Origin: an uncultured Planctomycetota bacterium
GTDB taxonomy: Bacteria; Planctomycetota; Brocadiia; CAIUPP01
Direction: 5' to 3'
Assembly: GCA_903901045.1 (NCBI GenBank)
Contig: CAIUPP010000088.1
Coordinates: forward strand, 1 to 64,000
DNA: 64,000 bases
Shown here: positions 8,293-16,926 of the stretch, piece after piece
How positions within the stretch are numbered: the stretch's first letter is position 1
How the letters are laid out: the number at the start of each line of letters is the position of its first letter
The notes under the pieces: model-generated
Seen by the model: the letters and a program-made list of their open reading frames with translations, nothing else
What the model was told of the DNA's origin: nothing
Databases searched by the model: none
Translations under genes and position numbers: made by a program

Positions 8293-9686
8293 TGAAAATC
8301 CTGAGCCCCCTGGACGCTGCTCTCGAAGCGCATGTGTTCCTTGAGGAAAGCCAGGCTGACGATTCCGGTGGGCCCGTTGCGCTGTTTGGCGATGATCAAC
8401 TCGGCGCTACGGTCCTCGGAGTCGGCGTCGCTGTAGTACGCCGCGCGGTGAAGCAGCAGGATGACGTCGGCGTCCTGCTCCAGCGAGCCGGATTCGCGCA
8501 GGTCGGCCATGCGGGGGCGGTGGTTGTCGCGCGCCTCCGCCTGTCGGTTGAGCTGGGCGACCGCGATGATCGGGATGTTCATCTCGCGCGCCAGTGCCTT
8601 CAGGCTGCGGCTGATCGCGGCGATTTCCTGTTCGCGGCTGTCCGCGCCGGAGGACTGGACCAACTGCACGTAGTCCACGATGATCAGTTGCAGGCCGTGC
8701 TGCGACTTCAGGCGGCGCGCTTTGGCGCGCAATTCGAAGCAGTTCAGCGACGGGCTGTCGTCGATGAAGATCGGCGCTTCGGACAACGCGCCGACGTGCA
8801 GCGGCAGGTCGTTCAATTCTTTCGAGCTGAGCCGCCCGCGGCGGAGGCGATGGCTGTCCAGCCGGGCATGGGCGCAGAGCATGTTCTGCGCCACCTGCTC
8901 GCGCGACATTTCCAGGCTGAAGATGGCGGCGGGCTGCTGAAGCTGCACGCCGACGTTGGTCATCACGTTCAGGGCGAACGTGCTTTTGCCCATGCTCGGG
9001 CGCCCCGCGACGATGATCAGCTCCCCCTTCTGAAGTCCGCTGAGCTTTTCATCCAGGTCCACGAAGCCGGTCGCCAGCCCGGTGATCATCCCATCGCGCC
9101 CCTTGGCCTGCTCGATGCGGGCGAAGGTGGTTTTGAGGATGTCCTTGATCGGCGCCATGGTGGGGTTGGTGCCGCGCTCGGCGATGGTGAAGATGCGCGA
9201 CTGCGCCTCGTCGAGGAGCTCGCGGCTCTTCAGGCCGCTGCGCATGACGCTCTCGGTGATTTCGCGGGCGGCCGTCAGGAGATTGCGGCTGATGGCCTTC
9301 TCGCGGACGATCTGCGCGTAATGCTCGGCGTTCGCGGCGGCGGGAACGGCCTCAAGGAGTCCGGAGATGTAGGCCACGCCGCCGACCGCTTCCAGCGTCC
9401 CGCGCCGCTGGAGTTCGTCGCGGAGGGTGACGATGTCGATGGCGCGCTGGTCGTCATGGAGGGCGAGGATCGCTTCGAAGATGCGGGCGTGCCCGGAGGA
9501 GGCGAAGTCGTCGGGGCCCACCAGGGGAATGAGGACGTCCACCGTCTCGTTGTTGAGGATAGCCGAACCGAGGACGGAGATTTCCGCCTCGGTGCTGTGC
9601 GGCAATTCGCCGCCCGGCGCGGGCGCCGCCCCCCCACGCGAGGACAGGGCGCTCTGCCCGTGCAACGGCTTTCGTGCCCTGGCCAT
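8289..9686 (-). CDS. dnaB: Replicative DNA helicase DnaB
   Basis: 465 aa. The N-terminal domain (about 30-140, starting PHSTEAEISVLGS) binds primase. The RecA-like domain holds Walker A GRPSMGKST (about 228-236), Walker B LIIVDYVQL, and the H4-type motif SGSLEQDADVILLLHR. DnaB is the hexameric 5'-3' helicase at the fork. No intein is present. The first about 28 residues are a disordered basic and Gly/Pro extension. It follows rplI by 22 bp, the common rpsF-ssb-rpsR-rplI-dnaB order, but continues directly into bamA. Confidence 0.97.
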   Translation of the reverse strand: MARARKPLHGQSALSSRGGAAPAPGGELPHSTEAEISVLGSAILNNETVDVLIPLVGPDDFASSGHARIFEAILALHDDQRAIDIVTLRDELQRRGTLEAVGGVAYISGLLEAVPAAANAEHYAQIVREKAISRNLLTAAREITESVMRSGLKSRELLDEAQSRIFTIAERGTNPTMAPIKDILKTTFARIEQAKGRDGMITGLATGFVDLDEKLSGLQKGELIIVAGRPSMGKSTFALNVMTNVGVQLQQPAAIFSLEMSREQVAQNMLCAHARLDSHRLRRGRLSSKELNDLPLHVGALSEAPIFIDDSPSLNCFELRAKARRLKSQHGLQLIIVDYVQLVQSSGADSREQEIAAISRSLKALAREMNIPIIAVAQLNRQAEARDNHRPRMADLRESGSLEQDADVILLLHRAAYYSDADSEDRSAELIIAKQRNGPTGIVSLAFLKEHMRFESSVQGAQDFQ

Positions 9687-9708
9687 TTCCCTCTCCGGGG
9701 CAAATCCG

Positions 9709-10149
9709 CTATTCAGCGACTACCCAGACCTTGCAGGAGGTCGTCAAGTCAGCTTTAAGCTGAACCGGAACGTCCACGACCCCCAGCTCCTTGATGGGCT
9801 CGATCTGGATCATGCTTTCTTCGATCTTGAATCCTTCGCCTCGGAGCATCTCGGCGATCTGTGCGGGCGTCACGGAGCCGAACAGGTGCCCTTCCTCGTT
9901 GGCCTTGGCGGCGATGGTGATGGACACGCCCTTCAGGCGCTCGGCCGCTCCGGCCAGTTCCTGGTCCAGGAGCTTGCGCTCTTCCATGTGCTTCTTGCGT
10001 TCGGATTCCACGCGCTTGACGTTGCCCGGGGTCACCGGCATGGCGAGCCCGCGCGCGAGCAAGAAGTTGCGGCCGTAGCCGGTTTTGACGGTGACCACGT
10101 CGCCGATCTGCCCGAGCCGCTCCACGTCTTTCCTCAAGAGAACCTGCAT
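9709..10149 (-). CDS. rplI: 50S ribosomal protein L9
   Basis: 146 aa. L9 has an N-terminal RNA-binding domain (MQVLLRKDVERLGQIGDVV, then GYGRNFLL), a long central helix (about 40-75) and a C-terminal domain. It binds 23S rRNA domain V near the L1 stalk base and extends to the next ribosome on the mRNA. Length and motifs are normal. It lies between rpsR (34 bp upstream) and dnaB. Confidence 0.96.
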   Translation of the reverse strand: MQVLLRKDVERLGQIGDVVTVKTGYGRNFLLARGLAMPVTPGNVKRVESERKKHMEERKLLDQELAGAAERLKGVSITIAAKANEEGHLFGSVTPAQIAEMLRGEGFKIEESMIQIEPIKELGVVDVPVQLKADLTTSCKVWVVAE

Positions 10150-10183
10150 CGTTATGCTCCTGTGTCTGTTGAAAAGTCCTCGC

Positions 10184-10414
10184 TCAACCGACGAACGGCA
10201 TGAGGCCGATGAAGCGCGCGCGCTTGATGGCGGTGCGCGCCGAACGCTGATGGGTCGCGCAGTTGCCCGAGCGCTTGCGCGAGAACAGCCGGCCCTGGCC
10301 GGTGGTGAGCTTGGTGAGCGTCTGAACGTCCTTGTAGTCGATCGGGCCCATCTTCAGACGGCAGAACCGGCACTTGGTCCGATCGCGGAACTTGGGAGTT
10401 TTCTTATCCATCAT
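10184..10414 (-). CDS. rpsR: 30S ribosomal protein S18
   Basis: 76 aa. S18 binds with S6 on the 30S platform. The N-terminal C-x2-C (CRFC) shows the zinc-binding form. The core IDYKD...L..F.S.. and the C-terminal IKRARFIGLMPFV are diagnostic. Two in-frame ATG codons open the gene (MMDKK), so the start is uncertain by one codon. It lies 16 bp behind ssb. Confidence 0.96.
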   Translation of the reverse strand: MMDKKTPKFRDRTKCRFCRLKMGPIDYKDVQTLTKLTTGQGRLFSRKRSGNCATHQRSARTAIKRARFIGLMPFVG

Positions 10415-10430
10415 CGCTCAGGACTCTCCA

Positions 10431-10931
10431 TCAAAAAGGAATATCGTCATCTACCTTGTACGGACCTTCGCCTGCGGGAGGCTCCTCCGACGGCGGAGGC
10501 TCGTTCGCCGCGCCGCCCTGCTCGCCCTCGGCGGGCGCGGGCCTGCCGCGCGGCGCCGGACGTCCGGCGGGCGCGCCGCCTTCAGCGCGCCGAGCGCCGC
10601 TGGGCGCTCCGATGAACTGAAAGTTCTCCACCACCACGCGCAGCCGGCTGTGCTTCTGCCCGTCTTTCCCCTGCCAGGTATCGTATTGCAGGCGGCCTTC
10701 GATGAAAATCGGCGCGCCTTTTTTGCAGTATTCGCTGATGACTTCGGCGGTGCGCGCCCACGCCTGGACGTCGACGAACGTGGCGTCCTCGCGCTTTTCG
10801 CCGTTGGGCCCCTTCCAGGTGCGGTTCACGGCCAGGCCGAACTCGACCACGGCGCTCCCGCTGGGGGTATAACGCAACTCCGGGTCCCGTGTCAGGTTGC
10901 CCAGCAGTATGACTTTATTGAAGTTCGCCAT
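10431..10931 (-). CDS. ssb: Single-stranded DNA-binding protein
   Basis: 166 aa. The N-terminal OB fold (about 1-108) carries FNKVILLGNLTRDPELR and W..A....KKG..IFIEG, typical of bacterial SSB. A Gly/Ala/Pro/Arg-rich linker follows, and the last residues are VDDDIPF, the acidic tip that recruits repair and replication proteins. SSB coats single-stranded DNA at forks, near the dnaB gene of the same cluster. The gene lies between rpsF and rpsR in the usual order. Confidence 0.96.
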   Translation of the reverse strand: MANFNKVILLGNLTRDPELRYTPSGSAVVEFGLAVNRTWKGPNGEKREDATFVDVQAWARTAEVISEYCKKGAPIFIEGRLQYDTWQGKDGQKHSRLRVVVENFQFIGAPSGARRAEGGAPAGRPAPRGRPAPAEGEQGGAANEPPPSEEPPAGEGPYKVDDDIPF

Positions 10932-11030
10932 CTCGATCCCTCCCGGGATCCTCGGGCGGCCATTCAGCCCGATATCTTTGCCACAGAGAACGGTGAGCGC
11001 ACCGCGCGCGGCCTCACCGGCGCATCAGGA

Positions 11031-11441
11031 TCACGCGTCCGGGCCATCCTCTTCGGCGGCGGCCGGAGCGGCGTCGCGCGGCCTTTCGCTCATCGGCTCG
11101 CCACGGCGCATCGGCGTATATTCGTCGCTGGGTTTCAACTGGTCCTCGGGCGGAATCGCCGGCACCTGGAGGATCAGCGCGCGCAGCATCAGTTCGGAGA
11201 GCTCGCACTCGCGGTAGATTTCGTTGACCGCGGTGCCGGTGGCGTTGAAGAACGCCAGGACGTAGGTGCCGCGACGGCGCCCGTCCATCTCGTAGGCGAG
11301 CTTGCGCTCCCCCCACTTCTCGCAGCGCAGGATTTCCGCTCCGTGCTTGGTGAGCATGGACTTGAGCTTCTCCAGCGAGCCGTCCCAATCGCGGTTCGCC
11401 TGCCGGTTGTCCATCACAAACATGCCTTCGTAAAGACTCAA
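11031..11441 (-). CDS. rpsF: 30S ribosomal protein S6
   Basis: 136 aa. S6 pairs with S18 on the platform of the small subunit. The LYEGMFVMDN start, the GERKLAYEMDGRRRGTYV core and the ferredoxin-like fold length of about 95 residues are visible. A charged Glu/Pro/Arg-rich C-terminal tail (about 100-136) extends beyond the core. It is followed by ssb after a 99-bp gap, the longest inside this run; the S6:S18 leader element known in other phyla could lie upstream, but I cannot confirm it. Confidence 0.95.
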   Translation of the reverse strand: MSLYEGMFVMDNRQANRDWDGSLEKLKSMLTKHGAEILRCEKWGERKLAYEMDGRRRGTYVLAFFNATGTAVNEIYRECELSELMLRALILQVPAIPPEDQLKPSDEYTPMRRGEPMSERPRDAAPAAAEEDGPDA

Positions 11442-11454
11442 GAGTCGGCCTCCT

Positions 11455-12042
11455 TCACTTTTCTGTTTCGGTTTCCGTAGCGGACCGGACGTTGAACTGG
11501 TTCATGCAACGTTCCAGGCCAGACTTCAGCCACACTTCGAGAGCGCGCACGGCGCGCTCCACGGTCTCATCCACCGCCACGCGCTCGGCGGGTGTAAAGC
11601 GCGACAGCACGTAATCGCGGTCGCACCGGGCTTCGCCGCCTCCAATGCCGATCCGCAGCCGGGCGATTTCCATGCCCGCCATGTGCGCTGCGATGGACTC
11701 CAGCCCATGGTGGCCGCCACTGCTTCCGCCGGCGCGCACGCGCAAGCGGCCCACCTGCAGGTTGAAGTCGTCCACCACGACCATCATGTCCGACGAATCC
11801 GCGCCGCACCAGTCCGCAGCCGCGCGCAAGGCGCGGCCGCTTTCATTCACATACGTCTGCGGCTCCAGGAGCAGCAGCTTGCAACCCTCGACCGTTCCCT
11901 CGACCGCCAGCGACTGAAACCGCCGCCGCCAGGCGCCGAGACGGTGAGCTTGCGCGAGACGCTCCACGACCATGAAGCCGGCGTTATGCCGCGTCTCCGC
12001 GTACTCCTTGCCCGGGTTCCCGATGCCAAGGATGATCTTCAT
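11455..12042 (-). CDS. pth: Peptidyl-tRNA hydrolase
   Basis: 195 aa. Pth releases peptides from peptidyl-tRNAs that drop off the ribosome. The N-terminal GIGNPGKEYAETRHNAGF carries the substrate-binding Asn and the catalytic His. VVVDDFNL and GGSSGGHHGLESI are the other family motifs. The C-terminus runs close to the rpsF start with 13 bp between them, consistent with one transcript with rplY and prs upstream. Confidence 0.96.
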   Translation of the reverse strand: MKIILGIGNPGKEYAETRHNAGFMVVERLAQAHRLGAWRRRFQSLAVEGTVEGCKLLLLEPQTYVNESGRALRAAADWCGADSSDMMVVVDDFNLQVGRLRVRAGGSSGGHHGLESIAAHMAGMEIARLRIGIGGGEARCDRDYVLSRFTPAERVAVDETVERAVRALEVWLKSGLERCMNQFNVRSATETETEK

Positions 12043-12083
12043 CCGCGATCACTCCTTCAACGCAGGCGTCAGGCCTTGGCAAG

Positions 12084-12758
12084 TTACTTCTTTTCCTTTT
12101 CCTTCTCCGCCGCTTCGGTCTCTTCTTCCGTCGGCTTGACCGGGCGGATCAGTTCCGGCTCGGCTGCAGCGGCTTCGCCGGCAGCAGCGGCGGCCGGGGC
12201 GGCCACGATCTCTTCGCGAGCTTCCTGGAGCAGGAACACGATGGAGTCGGGATCGGACGCCGCTTTGACGCCCGCGGGCAACTGTAGGTCCTTGACGAAG
12301 ATCTTCCCGTCGAGTTCCAGGTGCCCCACTTCGACGCGAATCGTATCGGGAATCTCGTCGGCCTTGCAGGTGATGTCCACGGAGTGCAGCACTTGCTCGA
12401 GCACCGCGCCGGCCTGGGTGGCCTTGGGAGTCCCGCGTCCGATCACCTGGACGGAGACGGTCACCAGTTCATCCATCGCCACGCGCGCGAAGTCGGCGTG
12501 CATGATCTGCTTGCCCCAGGTGTCGTACTGCACTTCCTTGATCAGCGCGGATTCCTGGCGCTCGCCGATTTGCAGCTTCACCAGGTGGTGGCTGGTCTGC
12601 AGGAAGTCGGACAACTGCCGGCCGTCGATGGAGAGCAGGACGGCTTCTTCCCCGTGGCCGTAGAGGATGCCCGGGACTTTCCCTTCGTCGCGCAGACGCC
12701 GCGCATTGGCTGAGCCTCGGTTGGAACGCGTTTCGGTCTTGATCGCTTCGGTTTTCAT
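12084..12758 (-). CDS. rplY: 50S ribosomal protein L25/general stress protein Ctc
   Basis: 224 aa, the long two-domain (TL5/Ctc) form. The N-terminal L25 domain (about 1-95) has NARRLRDEGKVPGILYG and binds 5S rRNA. The C-terminal beta domain (about 100-185) has VEVGHLELDGKIFVKDL. A tail of alternating Glu/Lys/Ala repeats (about 190-224) is low complexity. The order prs-rplY-pth is widely conserved. It lies 10 bp behind prs. Confidence 0.95.
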   Translation of the reverse strand: MKTEAIKTETRSNRGSANARRLRDEGKVPGILYGHGEEAVLLSIDGRQLSDFLQTSHHLVKLQIGERQESALIKEVQYDTWGKQIMHADFARVAMDELVTVSVQVIGRGTPKATQAGAVLEQVLHSVDITCKADEIPDTIRVEVGHLELDGKIFVKDLQLPAGVKAASDPDSIVFLLQEAREEIVAAPAAAAAGEAAAAEPELIRPVKPTEEETEAAEKEKEKK

Positions 12759-12768
12759 ATTCCGGGCC

Positions 12769-13728
12769 TCATTGCTTCATGAAAAGAGAACTGACTGATT
12801 CGTTCATGTGGATGCGATGAACGGCTTCCCCCAGGAGCTTGCTGACGGTAAGGACCTGAATCCGATCCCCCAGCGCCTGCGCCTTGCTGTTGAGCGGAAT
12901 GGAATCGGTGACCACGATTTTGCTGATTGGAGAGGCGGCGATGCGCTCGACGGCCGGACCGCAGAAAACCGGGTGCGCGGCCGCAGCGAAGATCTGCCGG
13001 GCGCCCTTCTCCTTCAGCACGACGGCGGCGGCTGAGAGCGAACCGCCCGTGGTGATCATATCGTCCACCAGCAGGATATTGCGGTCGGCGACCTCGCCGA
13101 TGATGAACCCCACGCTCGATTCCTCCGGGGAGAGGCGGCGCTTGTCCACGACCGCCAGGCCGGCCTTGAGCACGTTGCTGAAGGCGCGCGCCATGCGGAT
13201 GCCTCCGACATCAGGCGTGGCCACCACCAGGTCGGGGATGTTCAATTCCTGGAAGTGATTGCACAGGACCGGGAAGCTGAACAGATGATCCAGCGGGATA
13301 TCGAAGAATCCCTGAATCTGTGTTGCGTGCAGATCGAGGGCCAGCACGCGATCCACCCCCGCCTTGACCAGGAGGTTCGCCACGAGCTTGGCGGTGATGG
13401 GCACACGCCCCTCTTCCTTGCGGTCTTTGCGGGCGTAGCCATAGTAGGGAATCACGGCGGTGATGCGACGGGCGCTCGAACGGCGCGCCGCGTCCACCAT
13501 CACCAGCAGTTCCATCAGGTTCTCATTCACGGGGGGCGAGGTGGGCTGGACGATGAAGATGTCGCGTCCGCGAACATCCTCATTGATCTTGATATTGATC
13601 TCGCCATCCGGGAAGCGCGAGACGGAGGCGTCCCCCAGCGGCAGCTGCAGATAGTCGCACATCCGGCGCGCGAGCTCGGGATGCCCGTTGCAGGTGAATA
13701 TCTTCAAGTCATCCTCCGGAAACGGCAT
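12769..13728 (-). CDS. prs: Ribose-phosphate pyrophosphokinase
   Basis: 319 aa. It makes PRPP from ribose-5-phosphate and ATP for nucleotide, His and Trp synthesis. Visible motifs are FPDGEINIKI, YYGYARKDRK, the flexible-loop ALDLHATQIQGFF and the PRPP-binding loop VDDMITTGGS. The last about 12 residues diverge from other Prs proteins. It is the first gene of the run to lpxB, with a good candidate promoter about 115 bp upstream. Confidence 0.96.
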   Translation of the reverse strand: MPFPEDDLKIFTCNGHPELARRMCDYLQLPLGDASVSRFPDGEINIKINEDVRGRDIFIVQPTSPPVNENLMELLVMVDAARRSSARRITAVIPYYGYARKDRKEEGRVPITAKLVANLLVKAGVDRVLALDLHATQIQGFFDIPLDHLFSFPVLCNHFQELNIPDLVVATPDVGGIRMARAFSNVLKAGLAVVDKRRLSPEESSVGFIIGEVADRNILLVDDMITTGGSLSAAAVVLKEKGARQIFAAAAHPVFCGPAVERIAASPISKIVVTDSIPLNSKAQALGDRIQVLTVSKLLGEAVHRIHMNESVSSLFMKQ

Positions 13729-14072
13729 GTGCGGTCGCTCCAGGCAAGAGACACAATCTCCGCCTTCGATCCCGACCGCGCGAACTCCATACCGGAGCGG
13801 CGGTTGCGCAGGATCGTTGACTGGCCAGAAGCCGAAAGAAAGACTATATCAGGAATAGGCCCGGATTTCAAGCAACAGAATGCCATTTGGGGACCGGAAT
13901 TGGCCGGTGCAGGGAAGACCGAGCGCGGCAAAATGATGAAATCCGGATGACGAATGACCAGAAAACGCCCAAATGCCCGAATTACTAGGTTTTTGCGCGA
14001 AAATAGCAGCCGTGTTCGCTTGGCGTTCGCCGCCTCGGCATTTCTTCGGTCATTCGCACTTCGCCATCTTCT
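13729..14072. other. 344-bp intergenic region upstream of prs
   Basis: No plausible gene is seen. The prs-proximal half contains the candidate prs promoter. The distal half (about 13935-14065) contains degenerate words such as GATGACGAATGACC, AAATGCCCGAATTAC and CGGTCATTCGCACTTCGCC. These resemble AT-richer interspersed spacer repeats and differ in composition from the genes around them. Confidence 0.4.
13843..13871 (-). promoter_or_regulatory. Candidate sigma-70 promoter for prs operon
   Basis: Read on the minus strand, TTGAAA (13866-13871) and TATAGT (13843-13848) are separated by 17 bp. Transcription would begin near 13836, giving a leader of about 108 nt to the prs ATG. This is pattern matching only; sigma specificity of the host is unknown. 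Confidence 0.5.
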
Positions 14073-14603
14073 TCAGTACCGGTCCGTCCGAAACAACTCC
14101 GAGTCCGGCCTGCGGTCCCCATCGCGGACGGGGCGGAGCAAGCTGTGGTCGGCGGGGAAACCGAGCGCGGTGATGGCGACCACCCGGGCCGTCCGGGGGA
14201 TGCCCAGGAGTTCCTTCACCTGTTCCTCGCCGAAAGCGCCGATCCAGCAAGTTCCGAGCCCTTCGGCAGCCGCCGCGAGGGTCAGGTGATCCAGCGCGAT
14301 GGTCAGATCCACGTCGACGCTGTTATCCTCCCCCCTCATCTTCTTGTATGCGCGCTCGGGGTGTCCCACTCCGACGACGATCACCGGCGCCTCGCCGATG
14401 AAACTCTGCTTCCGGCAGACTTCGGCCAGGCTGCGGCGCAGCGCAGCATCCTGAACGAAGATGAACGTCCAGGGCTGCAGGTTGCAGGCCGAGGGGGCCA
14501 ACCGCAACGCTTCCTTCATGCGGTCGAGTATTTTCTTCGGAATCGGGTCCGGGCGATAAGCGCGCACGCTGCGGCGCGTGCGAATGGCCTCCATGACGTC
14601 CAT
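14073..14603 (-). CDS. Nitroreductase-family flavoprotein
   Basis: 176 aa. This is a compact FMN-dependent nitroreductase fold. Visible are RRSVRAYRPDPIP near the N-terminus, APSACNLQPW, and LAAAAEGLGTCWIGAF followed by the VVAITALGFP strand. These enzymes reduce nitro groups, quinones or enones with NAD(P)H; the physiological substrate cannot be told from sequence. It follows a thioredoxin-fold TPR gene by 16 bp, so the two may be co-transcribed. Confidence 0.9.
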   Translation of the reverse strand: MDVMEAIRTRRSVRAYRPDPIPKKILDRMKEALRLAPSACNLQPWTFIFVQDAALRRSLAEVCRKQSFIGEAPVIVVGVGHPERAYKKMRGEDNSVDVDLTIALDHLTLAAAAEGLGTCWIGAFGEEQVKELLGIPRTARVVAITALGFPADHSLLRPVRDGDRRPDSELFRTDRY

Positions 14604-14619
14604 GGCATTCTCTCCCTTT

Positions 14620-15636
14620 TTAATCCAGCGCCGGTTTGAGCGCCTTGTCGCGCGCTTTCAACACCGCCTGATAATACAGCAGCGCCGCGTTCACCTGGGC
14701 GCGCTCCTCCGCATCGTCGGAGGCCGCCAGCGACTCCTTCTGCAATTCAATCGCCTTCTCGACCATCCCCAACTCGTACCAGGCGCGCGCCAGCGTGTCG
14801 AGCGAGGCCGCTTCCTTCCGATTCGACAGCTTCACTGATTCCTCGGCGCATTTCACCGCCAACTCCGGGTCGCGCAACTCCAGTTCCTGCTCAAGCACCA
14901 GGTCCCAGGCCAGACTGTTGAGGCCATCGGCAGAGCCGGCCAGCGCTTCCGCCGCCGCGCGCCGGGTCTTGATCACCGCCGCCGGGTCCCCCTTGAGGCG
15001 CAAGACGGAGACTTTCGCGCTGTAGTGCTGATAATCCCGCGGCTCCAGTTTGATGATCTCATCCAGCGCATGGAGGATGCCGTTGACGTCCCGTTTGGCC
15101 AGCGCGTCGTTGAGGAGGCCTCGCCAGTGGGTAAGGCCCTTGACCGCGTTGACGTCATACGTTCCCTTCGCAATCTGATCGAGCGCCCCCAGGAGCGCTT
15201 CGGACGGGGGTCCAACCCAGAGGATCGTCCCCTGCTTGCCGACCACGACGGCGAGCGGCAACTCCGGTTCCCCTTCGCCCGAGTAGGCCTTGAGCGTTGC
15301 TTGCGCTTCATCCAGGGCCACACGCGACGCCGGTTTCCCCTCGTCAAGCAGTTTCTTCGCGGCCTCCGCATCCCCCTCGGCCACTGCGATGCAGGTGACC
15401 TTGCCTCCGCCGATTCCCTTTCCGATCTCGTCGAGTCCTCCGACCACCTGCACGCTGTGCGGCAGAGCCGGGTCGAAGAACAGGATCAAGTAGATCGCTT
15501 CGCCGGGCTTGGAAGGATCCACCGCCTCGCCCGAAACCCACTGGCCCACCTTGAGCGCCGGCGCCGGGTCGCCCAACCCCACGGCAAAGGCCGTCGCGGC
15601 GATGAGCGTCATCATGGCCGTCAGAATTATCTTCAT
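14620..15636 (-). CDS. Exported thioredoxin-fold protein with TPR domain, no CxxC
   Basis: 338 aa. A signal peptide (about 1-18) precedes a TlpA/AhpC-like thioredoxin fold (about 20-150: GDPAPALKVGQWVSGE..., YLILFFDPALPH..., LPLAVVVGKQGTILWVG). Where active proteins have W-C-x-x-C, this one reads FFDPALPH, so it should be redox-inactive. The C-terminal half (about 175-330) is helical with TPR-like repeats (DTLARAWYELGMVEKAIELQ). It is probably periplasmic and may bind peptides or a partner rather than act as a disulfide enzyme. It heads a two-gene unit with the nitroreductase. Confidence 0.85.
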   Translation of the reverse strand: MKIILTAMMTLIAATAFAVGLGDPAPALKVGQWVSGEAVDPSKPGEAIYLILFFDPALPHSVQVVGGLDEIGKGIGGGKVTCIAVAEGDAEAAKKLLDEGKPASRVALDEAQATLKAYSGEGEPELPLAVVVGKQGTILWVGPPSEALLGALDQIAKGTYDVNAVKGLTHWRGLLNDALAKRDVNGILHALDEIIKLEPRDYQHYSAKVSVLRLKGDPAAVIKTRRAAAEALAGSADGLNSLAWDLVLEQELELRDPELAVKCAEESVKLSNRKEAASLDTLARAWYELGMVEKAIELQKESLAASDDAEERAQVNAALLYYQAVLKARDKALKPALD

Positions 15637-15684
15637 AAGCGCTCCCTGATTGAAGTGGCACGAATCTTTATCCGCAATTACATC

Positions 15685-15713
15685 AGGCTAGCACTCTGCC
15701 GGATGCTCGTCAA
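15685..15713 (-). promoter_or_regulatory. Candidate promoter for thioredoxin-fold/TPR gene
   Basis: On the minus strand, TTGACG (15708-15713) and TAGCCT (15685-15690) have 17-bp spacing, about 50 bp upstream of the ATG at 15636. The -10 match is weak. Confidence 0.35.
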
Positions 15714-15737
15714 GACGCGGCGGATGGGGGTTCCTTG

Positions 15738-15767
15738 TTGACACTCCGCGCCCGCACGGTTTACCAT
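15738..15767 (+). promoter_or_regulatory. Candidate promoter for glycosyltransferase pair
   Basis: TTGACA (15738-15743) is a perfect -35. TACCAT (15762-15767) is a fair -10 at 18-bp spacing. It drives rightward into the GT4 gene, divergent from the candidate promoter on the other strand. Confidence 0.45.
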
Positions 15768-15798
15768 TGCGTCAGTCGGCTGTGGCGGTTCCGAGGAA

Positions 15799-16926
15799 AT
15801 GCCCGGAGGCACGCGGTTGGTCCGCATTCTTCACGTCATCGCGACGCTGGACCCGGCGGGCGCGGAGCGGCAGATGGCGCACCTCTGCCGCCGGCTGGAT
15901 CGGCGCGAGTTCCAGCCCGCCGTCTGCTGCCTCACGCGGGGCGGCGCGCTGGAGGAATCGCTGCGCGCGGCCGGCGTCCCGGTGACGATCCTCCACAAGC
16001 GCGGGCGCTGGGACCTGCGCGTCCTGGGCCGCCTGTCCGATGTCATCCGCCAATTCCAGCCGCAGATCGTCCACACCTGGCTCCCGACGGCCAATACGCT
16101 TGGTCGCATTGCGGCGCGGCGCTGCCATGTGCCGATGCTGATCGCCTCCGAGCGCGCAGCGGATCGCTGGAAAGGCCCCCTCCACCGGATGGCGGACCGT
16201 TTTCTCGCGCGCCGCACGAACCGCATTATCACGAACTCCGAAGCGGTCCGGGATTTCCTGACCGGGCGCATCGGCCTGCCGAAACCGCTTATCAGCGTCA
16301 TCCATAATGGACTGGATATCGCCGAATTCGACGCCGCGTCGGAACGCCTTTCCGCGCCGCTTCCTTCGACGGATGGGAAGCTGGTCGTTGGATCCGTGGG
16401 ACGCCTGGAGCCGCAGAAGGGATACGCCTGGCTCCTGCCGGCGATGTGCGAGGTGCGGGCGACGCTGCCGCAGGCGCAACTGTGGATCGCCGGCGCAGGG
16501 CCGGAGGCCCCCGCGCTGGGAAAGCAGATGAAGGAACTGGGATTGACCGGGGCGCTCCATTTCCTTGGGCCGCGCGACGATGTGCCGGCGCTGATGCGGC
16601 GCTTCGACCTGTTCGTCCTCCCTTCGCTCTGGGAAGGTCTGCCCAACGCCGCGCTGGAAGCGATGGCGGCGCGCCGCGCCGTGGTGGCGACGGACGTGGA
16701 CGGCACGCCGGAGGCGGTGCTGGATGGCAGCACCGGCCTGCTGGTCCCCGCGCGCGACTCCGCTGCGCTGGCCCAGTCGATCATCGCCCTCCTGACCGAT
16801 GAAGCGCGCCGCCGCCGATACGGCGAGGCGGGCCGTCAGCGCGTGGAACGCGAGTTCGGCATGGAGCGGATGGTGTCGCAGACGGAGGCGATCTATCGTG
16901 ACGCGCTGAAGGAGGCCGGCCTGTGA
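15799..16926 (+). CDS. GT4-family (GT-B) glycosyltransferase
   Basis: Up to 375 aa. The N-terminal half opens with ILHVIATLDPAGAERQM, the acceptor-side start typical of GT4. The C-terminal half has VGSVGRLEPQKGY, the nucleotide-sugar motif, and the E-x7-E motif around LWEGLPNAALEAMA. It likely transfers a sugar to a lipid- or polysaccharide-linked acceptor at the inner membrane. The ATG at 15799 has little room for a ribosome site. A TTG at 15817, with GGAGG 7 nt upstream (15805-15809), is the better-supported start and shortens the protein by six residues. Its stop overlaps the next start (GTGA, 16923-16926). Confidence 0.9.
   Translation: MPGGTRLVRILHVIATLDPAGAERQMAHLCRRLDRREFQPAVCCLTRGGALEESLRAAGVPVTILHKRGRWDLRVLGRLSDVIRQFQPQIVHTWLPTANTLGRIAARRCHVPMLIASERAADRWKGPLHRMADRFLARRTNRIITNSEAVRDFLTGRIGLPKPLISVIHNGLDIAEFDAASERLSAPLPSTDGKLVVGSVGRLEPQKGYAWLLPAMCEVRATLPQAQLWIAGAGPEAPALGKQMKELGLTGALHFLGPRDDVPALMRRFDLFVLPSLWEGLPNAALEAMAARRAVVATDVDGTPEAVLDGSTGLLVPARDSAALAQSIIALLTDEARRRRYGEAGRQRVEREFGMERMVSQTEAIYRDALKEAGL

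Noticed and set aside
15772..16560. 262-codon minus-strand frame opposite the GT4 gene
   Set aside because: Antisense to a clear glycosyltransferase; composition is Arg/Gln/His-rich as expected of a shadow.
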